This document shows, one piece after another, positions 48,611-63,720 of a DNA stretch of 64,000 nt. The stretch is from the NCBI GenBank assembly GCA_029783825.1, contig JAREIK010002459.1, positions 394,636 through 458,635 on the forward strand, in the 5' to 3' direction. The position numbers and the translations under genes are program-made. Source of the stretch: Sapria himalayana. Lineage: Eukaryota; Streptophyta; Magnoliopsida; Malpighiales; Rafflesiaceae. Positions within the stretch are counted from its first letter, which is position 1; the number at the start of each line of letters is the position of its first letter. The notes under the pieces are model-generated. The model had not been told where the DNA came from and made no database searches. It saw only the letters and a list, made by a program, of their open reading frames with translations.

Positions 48611-50140
48611 TCCTATCTCTATGCCTACACTAATTCAAGAATCCAACAATAAAATTTTTCAGCTACATATAAAAATAAATGGAAGAAAATTTTTGCTTGC
48701 AACCTTATAAAATAATTAAAATATAAGTTATATGTAAAACAAACAATAACCTGATTAAAAAAATATAATCTAATAAGCTTTAAAAGAACAAATCATTAAA
48801 CTTGGTATGGTTGAACCTTTAACAACTTATAACCTGATTTTGAATTCAAGATATATAATATAACTTCATATTGTAATCATACATACATATTAACCTGATT
48901 TCAACATGTCATATTAATACAAATAAATTTGCCATTGATACAATGGTGTAGTTTAATTTTTTGTCCATGTAGTAAAAACTTAAAATGAAATACTTTCATG
49001 CATACAACTAATTGCCAAAAGTTAAACACATAAACTAGTCACAATGTATCAATGCTAACTTCAATCGAGGGTTCTATCCATGAAGGCCCTTCCTCTCAAG
49101 AATTAATTAAGCTACATGAGGGAGAGAAAAATCAGTTTGATAATGTTTCTTGCCTCAATACTGAGGCAGAAGATTTAAAAAGAAGAACAACAAACCAGCA
49201 AAATAAAATCATTAACCAGGTCAGAGTTAGACATCAACGATTCTGGTAACAACCCAAATTAGTGCTACGATTTTAGTTAGTGCTGGAGTTTTTGCAAGCA
49301 AAACACAAGACTTTTCTGAGCAAAATAGAATAAAATGAGGGTGGTACTACTGATAGAGGTGATTGAAGATGATGGTGATGGATGGCGATGGGGAATTGAT
49401 GGTTGGCAGTTATGGGTAGCAATTACATTGGATTGGAACAGCTTGGGGAATTTAGGCTACTATCTAAAAAAACTAAAGAGAATAAGATTTAAAGTTTAGT
49501 TTAAAGTGATTTAAAAGATTTCACAAGAAAATAAAATAAAGTGATTTAGGGAAGCTCAAAATGATGAAGTTGTGGATCTAAAATAAAAAGGGCATTGTTT
49601 TGGAAAAAGTAATGATACCAAAGTTATATTAAAAATATAAATATGGGCTATGGCATGTTGTATAATTATTTCCATTTATATTTTGTAAATAGAAATAATA
49701 TGGTCTATAGAAAAATTTTACATTTTGTAATAAAGATTTTATTTTTTAGTAATACTTCTATATTTATTTTATATATGTTTTATTGTTATTATTTTGATAT
49801 TTATTATATTATATAATTATTGTTTTATAAATAATTGTTTCACAAAAAAAAATAACTACTACCTGTTATAATACATTACCCAAAAGTTAGCATAAATTTA
49901 CTTTCGTTGTTACAAAAATAAAGTTAACAACCAAAGTTTAAATGATTAAATCATTATAAAATATTTTTAAATTCATTTAATTAAAGTTGCGTTAATTGTA
50001 CGAAAAAAAATTATACCCATATAAGAAAAAAAAGTTTAATGAATAAACTAAAATATTTAAAATTATTGATTAATTTAAAATGTTATCATGCTATTCTTGA
50101 ATCAAAGAAATATTCATAAAAATATAAATAACTAAACATT
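48611..50140. other. CACTA-3 5' flank, no gene
   Basis: AT-rich sequence between the TNP2 start and the right subterminal repeats, where a promoter and leader would be expected. A 65-codon plus-strand frame at 49052-49249 (SSQELIKLHEGEKNQFDN) has no recognised domain and no support. No TATA box or leader exon can be assigned with confidence. Confidence 0.5.
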
Positions 50141-50500
50141 TGCTAAATTTAGTGATGGAAATAAAATTCTGTTGTAGATTTAGCGACGGAACCAAATTCC
50201 ATCCCTAAATTAGCGATGGAACTAAGAATCCATCATTATTCCAAACATAATTTTGTTAGCTAAAATTCTAAAAGTTCCTTAGGGACGGAACTGATATTCC
50301 ATAGCTAATATAATGATGTAACTGATAATCCATCGCTATCTAATAGCTCCCACCAACTTACTGCCTTATTGTGGTGATGAAATATTTTCTGTTTGTAAAT
50401 CGATCGCTAAGTTTGTTTCCATCATGAATCCATCACAAATTTGTAACGGATAAAGTCCGCTGCTAAAATCCATCACTAAATTGGCTATTTTTTTCTACTA
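50141..50500. repeat. CACTA-3 right subterminal repeats and eroded end
   Basis: Motifs TTAGCGACGGAA, TTAGCGATGGAAC, TCCATCGCTA and CCATCACTAAATT in both orientations. The end TTTTTTTCTACTA is followed by GAC, where GTG is expected for a CACTA end. TAGA satellite starts directly after it. Confidence 0.8.
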
Positions 50501-51984
50501 GACAGACAAACAGATAGTCAAATAGGAAGATAGACTAACAAAAAGATAGACTAATAGATAGATAGAAACATAGATAAATAGACGGATTGATATAATGATT
50601 GATAGAGATATTGATTAACAAATTGATATACAGATTGATAAAGATATTGATAGAAAAATTGATATATAGATTGATAATCATATAGATAGATAGAAAGGTA
50701 GAGAGATAGAAAGATAAACACATAGAGAGAAAAAGAGATCGATAGGTTATTAGAAAGATAAATTGATAGATAGATAGACATATAGATAGATCGATAGATA
50801 GACTGATAGATTGATAGAAAGATATATAGAGAGAGAAATAGATATAAAAAAAGATAAAGATATAGATATATAGATATTTAGACAGATTAGATAGCCAGAT
50901 AAATAGAAACAAAGATAATTAGATAGATAGATAGACAAATAGATAGGCAGAAAGATTTATAGATATATAGATTGATAGATAGACAATTAGATTGATAGAT
51001 ATAAAGACATATAGATAAATAGATAGATAGATAGATAAAGAGATAGATATATATATAGATTGATAAATAGAAAGTCAAATAGAAAGACATATAGACAGAT
51101 AGATAGACATATAGATAGTCAGATAAATAGACAAAAAGATAGATAGATATAGATAGAGAGATAGATATAAAAATAGATAGACATATAGGTAGTTAGATAG
51201 ATAGATATATAAATAGACAATTAAATAGAGAGATAGACAGACAAATAGATAGATACATAGATATAAAAATAAATTGACAAATAGATAGATAGATAGACAT
51301 AAAGATAGACAGATAGATAGATAAATAAATTGAAATACACACACACAGATAGATAGATATATAGATAGATAGATAGATAGAAAGATAAATAGTGAGATAC
51401 ATAGACAGATAGATAGATAGATATAAATAGAGATACATAGATAGATAAATAAATAGAAAGATAGGTAGGTAGATATATAAATAGATAGATAGACAAAATG
51501 GTAAATAGATAGGAAAAAAGACTAATATACAGACAGATTAATAGATATATGGACAAACATACACTTAATTAGACAAACAGATAAAAAGATAGAAAGAAAA
51601 ATAGATAGATACACATATACATAGATCGATAAATAGTTGAATTAATAGAAAGATTGATAAACAGATTCATAGATAGATTGATAGACAAATTGATAAGCAG
51701 ATAGATAGACTAATAGACTAATAGATTTATAGAAAAATAGATAGATAGATAAATAGAAAGATAGATCGATTGATTATTAGACAAAAATTAAACAAATATA
51801 TAGACAGAAATATAGATAGATACATAAATAAATAGAAAGACAGACAGACATATAGATAGATAGAGAAATAGATAGATAGATAGATAGGTAGATAAAAAGA
51901 TAGATATATAAGAAATATATAAATAGACATATAGAATGAAATATAGACAAATAATATGATAGAAAGATAGATAGATAGATAGAT

Positions 51985-52021
<37 letters not shown>

Positions 52022-53694
52022 TAGATAAATAAATAGATAGATAGACAGATAAAAAGAAAGATAGATAGAGAGATAGATAAATAGATAGATAAATAGATAG
52101 ATTGATAGATTGATAGACATATAGATAGATAGATAAATATATAGATAACTATAAATATAGAAAGATATATAGATAGACAGATAGATAGATAGACAAAGAG
52201 ATAAATAGTTAGACAAATATATAGATAGATAGATAGATTGACAGATATATATATATATATATATTGATTGATAGACACATATATAGATAGATATATAGAT
52301 ATATAGATAGATAGAAAAACATATCGATACACAAAGATAGACAAAATGATAAATAGACAAATTGAAAGATAGACAGACAGAGAGATAGATAGATAGATAG
52401 ATAGACAAATAAATAGGTAAATAGATAATTAGATAGATAAAGAGAAAAGAAATAGATAGACTGTAAGACAAACAGATAGACATAGAGGCATATATATAGA
52501 TAAACACATAGATAGATAGATAGACTATTAGAATGATATAAAAAAAGAAAGATAGACAAATAAATAGATAGATTGATAGTTAGATTTATATAAAAAGAGA
52601 TAGATAATTATTTAGATATATAGATGCACAGATTGATAGAAAGATTGATAAATTTATTGATAAATAGATAGATAGATAGATCGATCGATAGTTTTATAGA
52701 TAGATTGATACATATACATATATATAGACATTTAGGTAGACATATTGATAAATATATAGATAGACAAATAGATAGATAGATATATAGATAAATACATAGA
52801 TAGTTAGACAGAATGATAGACTGACAGATAGAAAGATAAATATATAGGCAGACAAATAGATAGATAAATAAATATATAGATAGATAGATGGACAGAAAGA
52901 CTGATAGATATACAAACAGATTGATAGACAGATAGATAGATATACAAATAAATAAATAGATAGAGAGACATATAAAAATATAGATAGATATATAGATTGA
53001 TTGATAGATTCAATGGTAGATATATAAATAGATAAATAGATAAATAGATTGATTGATAGATAAATAGATCGATAGACAAATAATTAGATAGATAGATAGA
53101 TAAAAAATATATAAATAGATAGATATATAGATAGAAAAATAAATAGGCAAATTGATAGATTGATAGATAGGTAGATAGAAAAACAAACAAATAGATAGAC
53201 AGTAAGACTAACAGATATATAGATAGAAAGATATATAGAAAAACAGATAGATAGTTAGATTGACAAATTGACAAATATATAGAAAGAAAGATAGATAAAC
53301 AAATAAATAGTTATTTTGATAGATAGATTTTTTGAAAGATAGATAGAAACATAGATTTACATATAGATAAACATATTGATAGAAAGATTGATAGAGAAAT
53401 TCATACACACTTTGATAGATAGAATGATAGACAGACATATAGATTTATTAAGAGAAACATAGTAAAATCAATTGATTGGTATATAGATAGATAGATTATT
53501 AGCAGATAGATAAATAGTTAAATAGAAATATAATTAGATAGATAAATAGATAGATAGAGAAATAGATAGATAGATAGATACTTAAATAGAAAGATAGATA
53601 CATTGATAGACAGACAGACACAGATAGATAAATAGACAAATAGATAGATAAAAATTTAGACAAATAAATAGATTGATAGATAGATGGGTAAATA

Positions 53695-53695
53695 G

Positions 53696-53734
<39 letters not shown>
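53695..53734. repeat. (CA)n(TA)n microsatellite
   Basis: About 14 CA units followed by a (TA)n run inside the TAGA array. Confidence 0.9.
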
Positions 53735-53842
53735 AGATTGATAGATAGATGAATAGATAGATAAGAATATTGATAGAGAAATAGATTGATTATTAGATAG
53801 ACTTATTTATCGATAGATAGATACACAGATAAATAGACAGAT

Positions 53843-53942
53843 AGATAGACAAAAAGTAGACAGACAAATAGATAGATAGACAAAAAGTAGATAGACAAAT
53901 AGATAGATAGACAAAAAGTAGACAGACAAATAGATAGATAGA
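53843..53942. repeat. 31-bp tandem repeat in the TAGA array, three copies
   Basis: CAAAAAGTAGA.AGACAAAT.. starts at 53850, 53881 and 53912, exactly 31 bp apart. 31 is not a multiple of 4, so this duplication does not follow the tetranucleotide phase. Confidence 0.88.
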
Positions 53943-54977
53943 TAGATAAAGAGATAGATAGACAAATAGATAGATAGAAATATAGATAGAAAAATAGATA
54001 AATAGATAGATAAACAAATAAATAGATAGATAGACAGATAGATAGATGGAAATAATTAAATATATAGATAGATGGATAGATAGATTAACATAAAGATAAA
54101 TAGTAGATAGATAGATAAAAAGAAAGACTGATAGATATATATAAAGATAGACAGATAGACAGACATACAGACAAATAGAAAGATAGAAAAATACTTAGAT
54201 AAACATACAATTAGATTGACACATTGATAGAATGATTGATAGGAAGATATATAGATAAATAGAGAGATAGATGGATAGAAATATAGATATAAAGAAAGAT
54301 AAACACATAGATAGATAGATAAATAGATAAATAGGTAGATACATAGACCAATAGATAGACTGATAGATACATAGATTGATACAAAAATAGATAGATAGAT
54401 AAATAGATAGAAATATAAATAGAAAGACAGTTAGATAGACAGACAGACAGATAGATAGATAAATTTTAGATAGAAAGATAGATATATAGATATAAAGATA
54501 TATAGATAGAAAGACATATAGATAGATGAATAGTTAAATAGATATATAAATAGATAAATAAATTGATAGATAGATTGATATATTGATAAATAGAAATATA
54601 GACAGATAGATAGAAATAAATATAGGCAAATAGATAGATAGATAAAGAGATATATAATAGATAAATTGATAGATATATTCAGAGATAGCTTGATATATAG
54701 ATTGATAGATATACAAATAAATAGAAAGATAAAAAGATAGATAGATATATATAAACATATATTAAGACAAATAAATAAATAAATAGATAATCAGATTACT
54801 AGATAGATAGATAGATATATAGAAAGATTATTAAATAGATAGATTTACAAATAGTTAGACAAAAAGATAGATATCTAGATATAATGATAGATAATACATT
54901 ACCAAATAGATAGATAGATAGATATATAGATAGACTGATGGATATATTGATTGATTGAAAGATAAATAGATAGATAA

Positions 54978-54986
<9 letters not shown>

Positions 54987-55008
<22 letters not shown>

Positions 55009-55009
55009 C
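54987..55009. repeat. (GA)n microsatellite
   Basis: A run of about ten GA units between TAGA segments. Confidence 0.85.
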
Positions 55010-55980
55010 AGATAGATAGATATATAGAAAGAAAGATAGATAGATAGATAGACACAGATATATAGATAGATAACAAAAAATATAGATAGATAGATAGATA
55101 AACATATAGATATACATATAGGATGAAAGATAAATAGACAAACAGATAAAAAGATAGATAGACAGATAGAAAGCTAAATAGAAAGATAGATAGACATATA
55201 GATTGATAGATCTATAAAGAAATAGATAGACAAATAGATAAAAAAATAAATAGATAGATAGATATGTAGATAGACTTATAAATAGATAGATAGATAGGCA
55301 GATTGAAAGATAGATATATAGATAAATAGATAGATAGATAGACACACATATGGAAATATATAAATTAAAAAAGATTGATAAATAGATAAATAGGCAGATT
55401 GATAAATACATTTTTAGATATAAAGATAGATAGGTAGATTGATTGATTGATTGATAGAAAGATTGATAGATGAATTGCTAGAAAGATGGATAGAAAAATT
55501 GATAGATAGATTGATAGACAAATAGTTCAATTATAGATAGATAGATAGATAGTCAGATACAAATATAATGATTTATAGATTTAGAGATTCTTAGACAGAT
55601 AGATACATACATACATAGACAGATACATAGATAGATAAATAGAAAGATTTAAAGATAAATAGATAGATAGATAGAGAAATAGATAGACAAATAGATATAT
55701 AAAAATATAGATAAATAGATAGATAAAAGATAGATATATATATATATATATATATAAATGATAGACAGACAGACATATAGATAGATAGACATATATATAG
55801 GATAAATATATAGATAGATTCATTGATTTATAGATTTACATATAGATACACAGATCGATAGACATATAGATAGACAAATAGATATATCAATTGATTGACA
55901 TATAGATAGATAGACAGATAGATAGATAAAGATAGATAGATAGTTAGACATATAGATAGACAAATAGATAGATAGATAGA

Positions 55981-56090
55981 TACACATATATATAGACAAA
56001 TAGATAGACAAATAGATAGATAGATAGATAGATTGATACACATATATATAGACAAATAGATAGACAAATAGATAGATATACAGCCACACA
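55981..56090. repeat. 56-bp tandem duplication in the TAGA array
   Basis: TACACATATATATAGACAAA begins at 55981 and 56037, 56 bp apart, with identical following sequence for about 40 bp. Near-identity points to a recent duplication. Confidence 0.85.
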
Positions 56091-57429
56091 GATAGATAGA
56101 CAAATAGATGGGTAGACATACAGATAGATATACAGTCACACAAACAAATAGACAGATAGATAGATAGATGTAAAGATTGATAGATTGATACATTTTTAAA
56201 TAGATAAAAAGACACATACATAGATAGAAACATAGAGAGATAGATAGATTAAATGAAAGATAGAGAAATATATATATAGATAGAAAGATAGACACACATA
56301 GATAGATATATAGACAAATAGATTGGCAGATATATAGATAAAAATATAGATAAATAGATGGATAAAAGATAGATAGATAGACTGATAGATAGATAGATGG
56401 ATATATTATATAGATAAATAGATATACAAATAGATTGATTAATAGATTGACATATAGATAGACAAATCGATAGACATATAGATTGTAAGATAGATAGATT
56501 GATATATTGACATAAACATAGACATGTATATAGACATATAGATAGACAAATAGATAAATAGATAAATAAACAGAAAGATAAATAGACATATAGATTGATA
56601 AATAGAAATATAGATAGAAATATAATAGATTAATAAATAGATATATTGATAGACATAAAAATGTACAAATATATTCACAGATAGATTGATATAATGATAG
56701 ATAGATAATAGATTTATAAACAGACACATAGACAGATATATAGATAGTCAAAATGATATACAAAAAGAAATGATTGGTAGATAGATAGATAGATGGATAA
56801 ATTTATAGATAGATAGATAGAGAGAAAGAAAGAATGACATATATAAAGATAGACTGATAGTCAAATAGATAGATTGATGGGTAGACAAATACAAAGATAA
56901 AAAGATATATATAGATACACAAATAGATAGATAGATAATTGATTGATTGATAGACAGTTAGAAAGCCAGATTGTGAGATATATTGATAGATAGATTGATT
57001 GATATATTGATAATTAGACATATAGATAGATTGACATAAAGATAAATAGATAGATAGATAGATAAACAGATAGTTATATAGATAGACAGATAGATATATA
57101 GATATATAGATAGGCAAATAGATTTATTGATAGATAGATAACCAAATAGATACATAGATTAATAGATAGATAGATAGACAGATTCAAAGATAGATAGATA
57201 GTAATATAGATAGATAGTTTGAGATAAAAATTTAGACAGATAGAAAGATAGAAAAATAGATCGATAGATAGAAATATTGGTAGAAAAATAGATGAGCAGA
57301 TAGATTGATAGATATAAAATTAGACAAATGAGAGATATTTAGATAAATAATAGATAGATAGATAGATAGACAGACAAATAGATAGATAGATAGATATATA
57401 AAGAATTAGATAGATAGAAAGATAGATAG

Positions 57430-57485
57430 ATATATAGTTAGACATATAAATAGATAGATATATAGTTAGACATATAAATAGATAG
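57430..57485. repeat. 28-bp tandem duplication in the TAGA array
   Basis: TATAGTTAGACATATAAATA occurs at 57433 and 57461, 28 bp apart, both followed by GATAGATA. Confidence 0.85.
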
Positions 57486-59397
57486 ATAATTAAATAGATA
57501 TATAAACTGATTATAGATAGATAAATAGATTGATAGATTGATAAATAAATATATAGATAGATAGATAGACAAATAGATAGAGAGATATATAGATAGAATT
57601 ATCAGTTTATATAGATTGATAGATTGATAAATAGATTGATCTAAAGATTGATAGATAAATTGATATATAATTTGATATAAACATGGATTGATAGATTGGT
57701 CGATAGATAGATAAAAAATAGATAGATAGATAGATAATTATACAGATAGATAGATAGATAATAGTAAGATTATTAAACAGACAAATAGAATGATTATTTG
57801 ACAGACAAATTGACAAATAAATAGATAGAAAAATTTACATATAGATAGATAGTTAGAAGACTACTAGATACATAGATATTTCGGAAATACAAATAGATAG
57901 ATAAATAGACAGATAAAATGACATATAGATAGAAAAATAGAAAGATAGATTGATTGATTGATTGACAGACAAATAGATAAAATGTTAGATAGATAGACAG
58001 ATTGACAGACATATAAATAGATTGATAGATAAATAGAAAGATAGATTGACACATGGACAGACAAATAGATACCTAGATAGAAAGATAGACAAATAGATAT
58101 ATAGATTGATAGATAGATATCTAGACATACAATCAGATAGATTGATAGATATATAAACATATAGATTGATAGATTGGTAGATAGATAGACAGATAGATAT
58201 ATAGATAGACATATCTATAAAGAAATAGACAGATAGATATATAAAAAGACTAAAAAATATATCGACACATATATAAATAGATAGATATACAGACAAATAA
58301 AAAGTAAGATAGATATATAGATAGATAGTTAGAAAAATATATATACAGATAGATAGATAGATTGATTGATTGATTGAGAGATAGATAGATCAATAGAAAG
58401 ATACATAGATGGATATATAGATTGATAGATAGATTTTTAAATAGATTGATAGATATATAAAGAGATAGATCGATAGATTAATAGATAGACAGATAGATAG
58501 ACATATAGATGGACATATAGATAGATAGATAGGTAGACAAATATATGGATAGAGAGATATCGAGAGTTATAGATAGACATATAAAAAGATAGATAGATAT
58601 CCATAAAGATAGACAAATGGATAGATAAATAGATATACAAATATATATACAAATAGAATTATGGATAGACATATCCAAAAAATCATAGATAGATAGATAA
58701 ACAGATAGATAGACAAATATATAGAGAGATAGATATATTAATTGAAAGACAAATAGATAGACAAATAGATAAACAGATATATAGACAGATAGATTGAAAT
58801 ATAGATAGACATATATAGATAGATAGATAGACATATAGATTGACAGATAGATAGACAAAAAGGTAAATAGATAGATTAATAATTAGACAAATAGTTAGAT
58901 AGAAAGATAAATAGATAAATATACAAATAGATAGACATATAGATATATTGATAGTTAGACAATTTGATTGACATACTAAAACATAAATACATAGATAGAT
59001 AAATAAATAGATTGGTAAATAGATCCATAGATAGATAGATATATAGATAAATAGATAGATAGATGGTTACTTTATAGAAAGATTGATACACAAATTTATA
59101 GAGTGATAGTTAGATTGATTAATTGATAGATATAAAGATATAAAGATAGAAAGATAAAAAGATAGATAGATAGATAGATTATTGATTGATAGATACATAT
59201 GAAAAAAATAGACATATACATAGACATATGGATATATTGATAGATAGACAGATAGAGAGATAAATAGATATACAGATAGATAGGTAGAAAGATAGATGGA
59301 TAGAAAAAAAATATATAGATAGGCAAATACATAGATAGATAGATAAACACATAAATAAAAACAAATAGATAGACATATTGATATATTGATAGATAGA

Positions 59398-59428
<31 letters not shown>

Positions 59429-62400
59429 TGATAGTCAGATTAATAGATAGATTGATAGACAAAGAGATAGATAGAAAGAAAAATAGATATATTGATTGAT
59501 AGATAGACAGTTAGATAAATAAATAGATAGATATACAAATTAATAGATAGATTGATATATAAAATTGATAAGATAGACAAATTAATTGATAGATAGATAG
59601 ATAGATTGATTGATTGAAAGATTGATAGATATATCAATAGTTAGACAAATCAATAGACAGCTAGACAGTCAAATACATAAATAGATAAATAAATAGATTA
59701 TTAAATAAATTTTTATAGATAGATAGATAGATAAATTAATATTTAGATAATAGGCAGATTGATAGAAAGATTTATAATCAATTTTATAGAGTGATTTATA
59801 GATAGATTTATTGACTGGTAGTTAGATTGATATATTGATTGGCAGAAAGATAGAAAAATAGAATGATAGAGAAATAGATAGACAGATATATTTGATTGAT
59901 TGCTAGACATATACATTGTCAAAAAAATATATAGATACAAAGACATATAGATATATTGATAGATAGACAAATAGATAATTGAATAGACAGATAGATAGGT
60001 AGATAGATAGATATAGATATAGATAGACAGACAGATAAATTGATAGATATAGTTACATACAAAGATAGATAGACATATTGATAGATATATAGATATATTG
60101 ATAGATATATAGATATATTGATAGATAAACACATAGATATATAGATATATTAATAGATAAATAGCTAGATAGATAGTTAGATAGATAGACAGACAGATAG
60201 ATACATAGATACATAGATAGATAGATAGATAAAAATTAAATAAAGATATAGATAAACATATAGACTAAGAGATAGATAGGATAGACAGATAGATAAACAA
60301 ATTAATAGATAAATTGATAGAAAGATTGATAGATTGATAGATATATAGATTTATAGATAGATTGTTATATAGATTGATAGATACATTGATAAACTAATTG
60401 ATTAAAAAATTGATAGACAAATTTATAGACAGATAGATAGATCGATTGATAAACTGATAGAAAGAAAAATTAATAGATAGAAAGATAGTTAGATTGTTAG
60501 ATAGATAGATCAAAAGATTATTAAACATATAGATTAAAAATAGATTTATAGATAGATAGATAGACATATAGATAGAAAATAGTTAGATAAATAAATTGAT
60601 AGATAGACAAATAGATATGCAGATAGAAAGATAGATAGATTGACATATAAATAGAGAGATAGATAAAATGATAATTATATAGATAAACTGATAGATATTC
60701 AGATAAATATATAGCAAGATAGATGCTCAATAGTTAGATAGACATATAGATATACATATAAATTGACAAATAGATAGATAGATTGATAGATAGATAGTCA
60801 GATAGATAAAAATATAGCCAGATAGAATAATAGATATATAGACAGTTAGATAAAGAATTATATAAACAAATATAAACATAGATAGACAAATATATACATA
60901 GATAGATAAACAGAAAAATAGATAGAAAGAAAGATAGATAGAGTGAGAGATAGATAGACAAATAAATTGACAGAAAAATAAACAAGCCAAAATATAGAGT
61001 GATTGACAAACAGACAGATAGATAGATAGACAAATAGATAGTAAAACAGATAGATAGACAGATATATAGACTAAACTATAGATAGAGAGATAGAATGAAT
61101 GATTGGTAGATTGATTATTATATAGATAGATAGACAAATAGATAGATAGACATATGGATAGATAGATAGATTAATTGATTGATTGATATATTTATACACA
61201 GATTGATAGACCTATAAATATTAAAATTTATAGACAAATAGATATTTAAAAATATAGACAGATAGAAAGATAGATAGAATGACAGATAGATTGATAGATA
61301 GATAGATAGACAAATATATAGACAGATAGATAGACAAATAGATAGATAGACAAATATATTGACAGATAGAAAGAAAGAAATATTGATAGATAAATAGTCA
61401 GATAGATAAATAGATAGAAAGATAGATTGATAAATAAATAAATAAATAAATAATATATATATATATATATATATAGACAAAAAGATAGATAAATAGATAG
61501 ACATATAGATATATAGACAAATAGATACACAAATATATAGATACATAGACAAATAGTTAGATAAATAGATTAATTGATAAATATACATATAGATATTTAG
61601 ATAAATAGATAGATAGGTAGGTAGATAGAAAGACAGATAGATAGAAAGAATGATAGAAAGATAAAATCATATAATGATAAATAGATAGATAGATAGATTG
61701 ATTGATTGATAGACAAGTAGGTAGACAAATATATATACAAAAAATAAACAGATATATAAATATATTGATAGATAGATAGATAGAAAGATAAATAAAATGA
61801 TAGATAGACGGTTAGATATGTAGAAACTTAGACAAGTAGATCGAAAGACAGACAGACAGTCAAAATATAGATAGATAGATAGACAAAAAGATAGTCAAAC
61901 AGATAAATATATAGACATACAGGCAGGAAGGCAAGTAGTCAGGCAATATAGATAGATACTAGATAGACTAATTTATAGATAGGTAGACATCCATACATAC
62001 ATACAGATAGATAGATAGATAGTTTAACGGATAGATCAATAGATAGATAGAAAGTTAGATAGAAAGAAAGAAAGATAGATAGTTAGTTAGATTGATAGAT
62101 ATACAGACAAACAGAAAGATAGATATATTGATAGATAAATAAATAGATAGATAGACAAATATAAAGATAGATAGATAGAGACATCAATCGATATATAGAT
62201 AAATTGATAGAAAGAATGATAGATAGATTTATAGATAGATTGACAGATAGTTTATAGACAGATTTATAGATAGATTGATAGATTGATTGATAGACAATAG
62301 ATTATTAGACTGATAGATGGAAAGATAGATAGATAGACAGATAGATAATATATAGATAGATAGATTGATTGATAAATATATAGATATATAAATAGACATA

Positions 62401-63689
62401 TAGATATACTAATAGATAGATTTATAGATACATAGATAGATAGACAGATAGATATACATATAGAAATATAAAAAGATATACATACAGATAGATATAAAGA
62501 TAGAAAGATAGATAAATTTTTAGATAGATAGAAAATTAGATAGATAGACAATTAGATAGAGATATACATAGATAGATGGATATATAGATAAATAGATAGA
62601 TAGATAGATAAACAAATAAATAGGTAGATAGACACATAGACAAAAGATAATTAGATAAATAGATAGATAAACAGACAGATAGGCAAGTAGTCAGGCATGC
62701 ACACAATCTGGCAAGTAGGTGGATAGATAGACACACAAACAAACAAATAGACACATAGAATGATAGAGAAATAGACATACACAAAAATAGACTGGCATAT
62801 AGACAAATAGATAGATAGATATATATATATATATATAGATTCACATATACACAGAAAGAAAAACAGACAGATAGATATTTATATAGATAGATAGATAGTT
62901 TGATAGAGAGATTGATAGATAGATATATAGACAAATTGAAAGTTATATAGATAAATATATAGATAGAGAGATAGATAGATATATAGACAAATATTTAGAC
63001 ATATAAATAGATAGATAGACAGATAGATATATAGACAGAAAGTTTGATAGATATATAGAAAATTTGATAAATAGAATGAAAGACAATTTGATAAATAGAT
63101 TAATAGACATATTAATAGAGAGATTAATAGGCACATTGATAGATAAATTGATAGACATATTTATAGATAGATAGATACATAAATATATTTAGAGATGGAT
63201 ATGTAGATAAATAGATAACAAAAGAATAGACATATAGATAGACAGATATATAAAAAAAATATTAGACTAATATATAGATAGATAAATAGATTGATAAGTA
63301 GATAGATAGACATATAGATAGATAGATAGATAGATAAAAACTCAGATTGATACATAGATAGATATATAGATAGATAGATAGATAGATAGAAATATAGATT
63401 TAAAAAAAGACATAAAGATAGAAAGATATATAGATATACATATTGATAGATATATAGATAGAAAGATAGAAAGACAGATAGATATATAGATATATTGATA
63501 GATAGACAAATAGATAGAAAAATAGATAGATAGAAAGATAGGCAGATAGATAGATGGATAGATAGATATATATATATAAAAATAGATAGAAAGATTGAAA
63601 TACAGATAGATTTATAGATATATAGACAGATAGATATAATGTTAGATAGTTAGGCAGTTAGATAGACGAATAGATAGATAGATAAATAG

Positions 63690-63720
<31 letters not shown>

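Larger units (their letters stand above)
26953..50500 (-). mobile_element. CACTA-3: old En/Spm-type element, split by CACTA-2
   Basis: The left edge reads TAGAAAAAGAGACAAATTTCC; the reverse complement of the right edge reads TAGTAGAAAAAAATAGCC. Both look like eroded CACTAGTAGAAAAA ends whose outermost bases are lost or changed (GAC where GTG is expected at 50501-50503). Both edges carry CCGTCGCTAA-type subterminal repeats and border TAGA satellite. Without CACTA-2 it is about 10.3 kb. Its minus strand has TNP2 and TNPA-like genes with all expected domains, so it was once an autonomous type; both genes now carry many stops. No target duplication can be assigned. Confidence 0.82.

Noticed and set aside
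49052..49249. 65-codon plus-strand frame in the CACTA-3 5' flank
   Set aside because: Short, no known domain, AT-rich surroundings and opposite to the element's genes.
53843..53942. CRISPR-like regular repeats
   Set aside because: The 31-bp units are head-to-tail with no spacers and lie in a eukaryotic tetranucleotide array; no cas-like gene is present.
50535..63355. Minus-strand frames of up to 311 codons in the right array
   Set aside because: Same repeat artefact as in the left array; several overlap each other in different frames.
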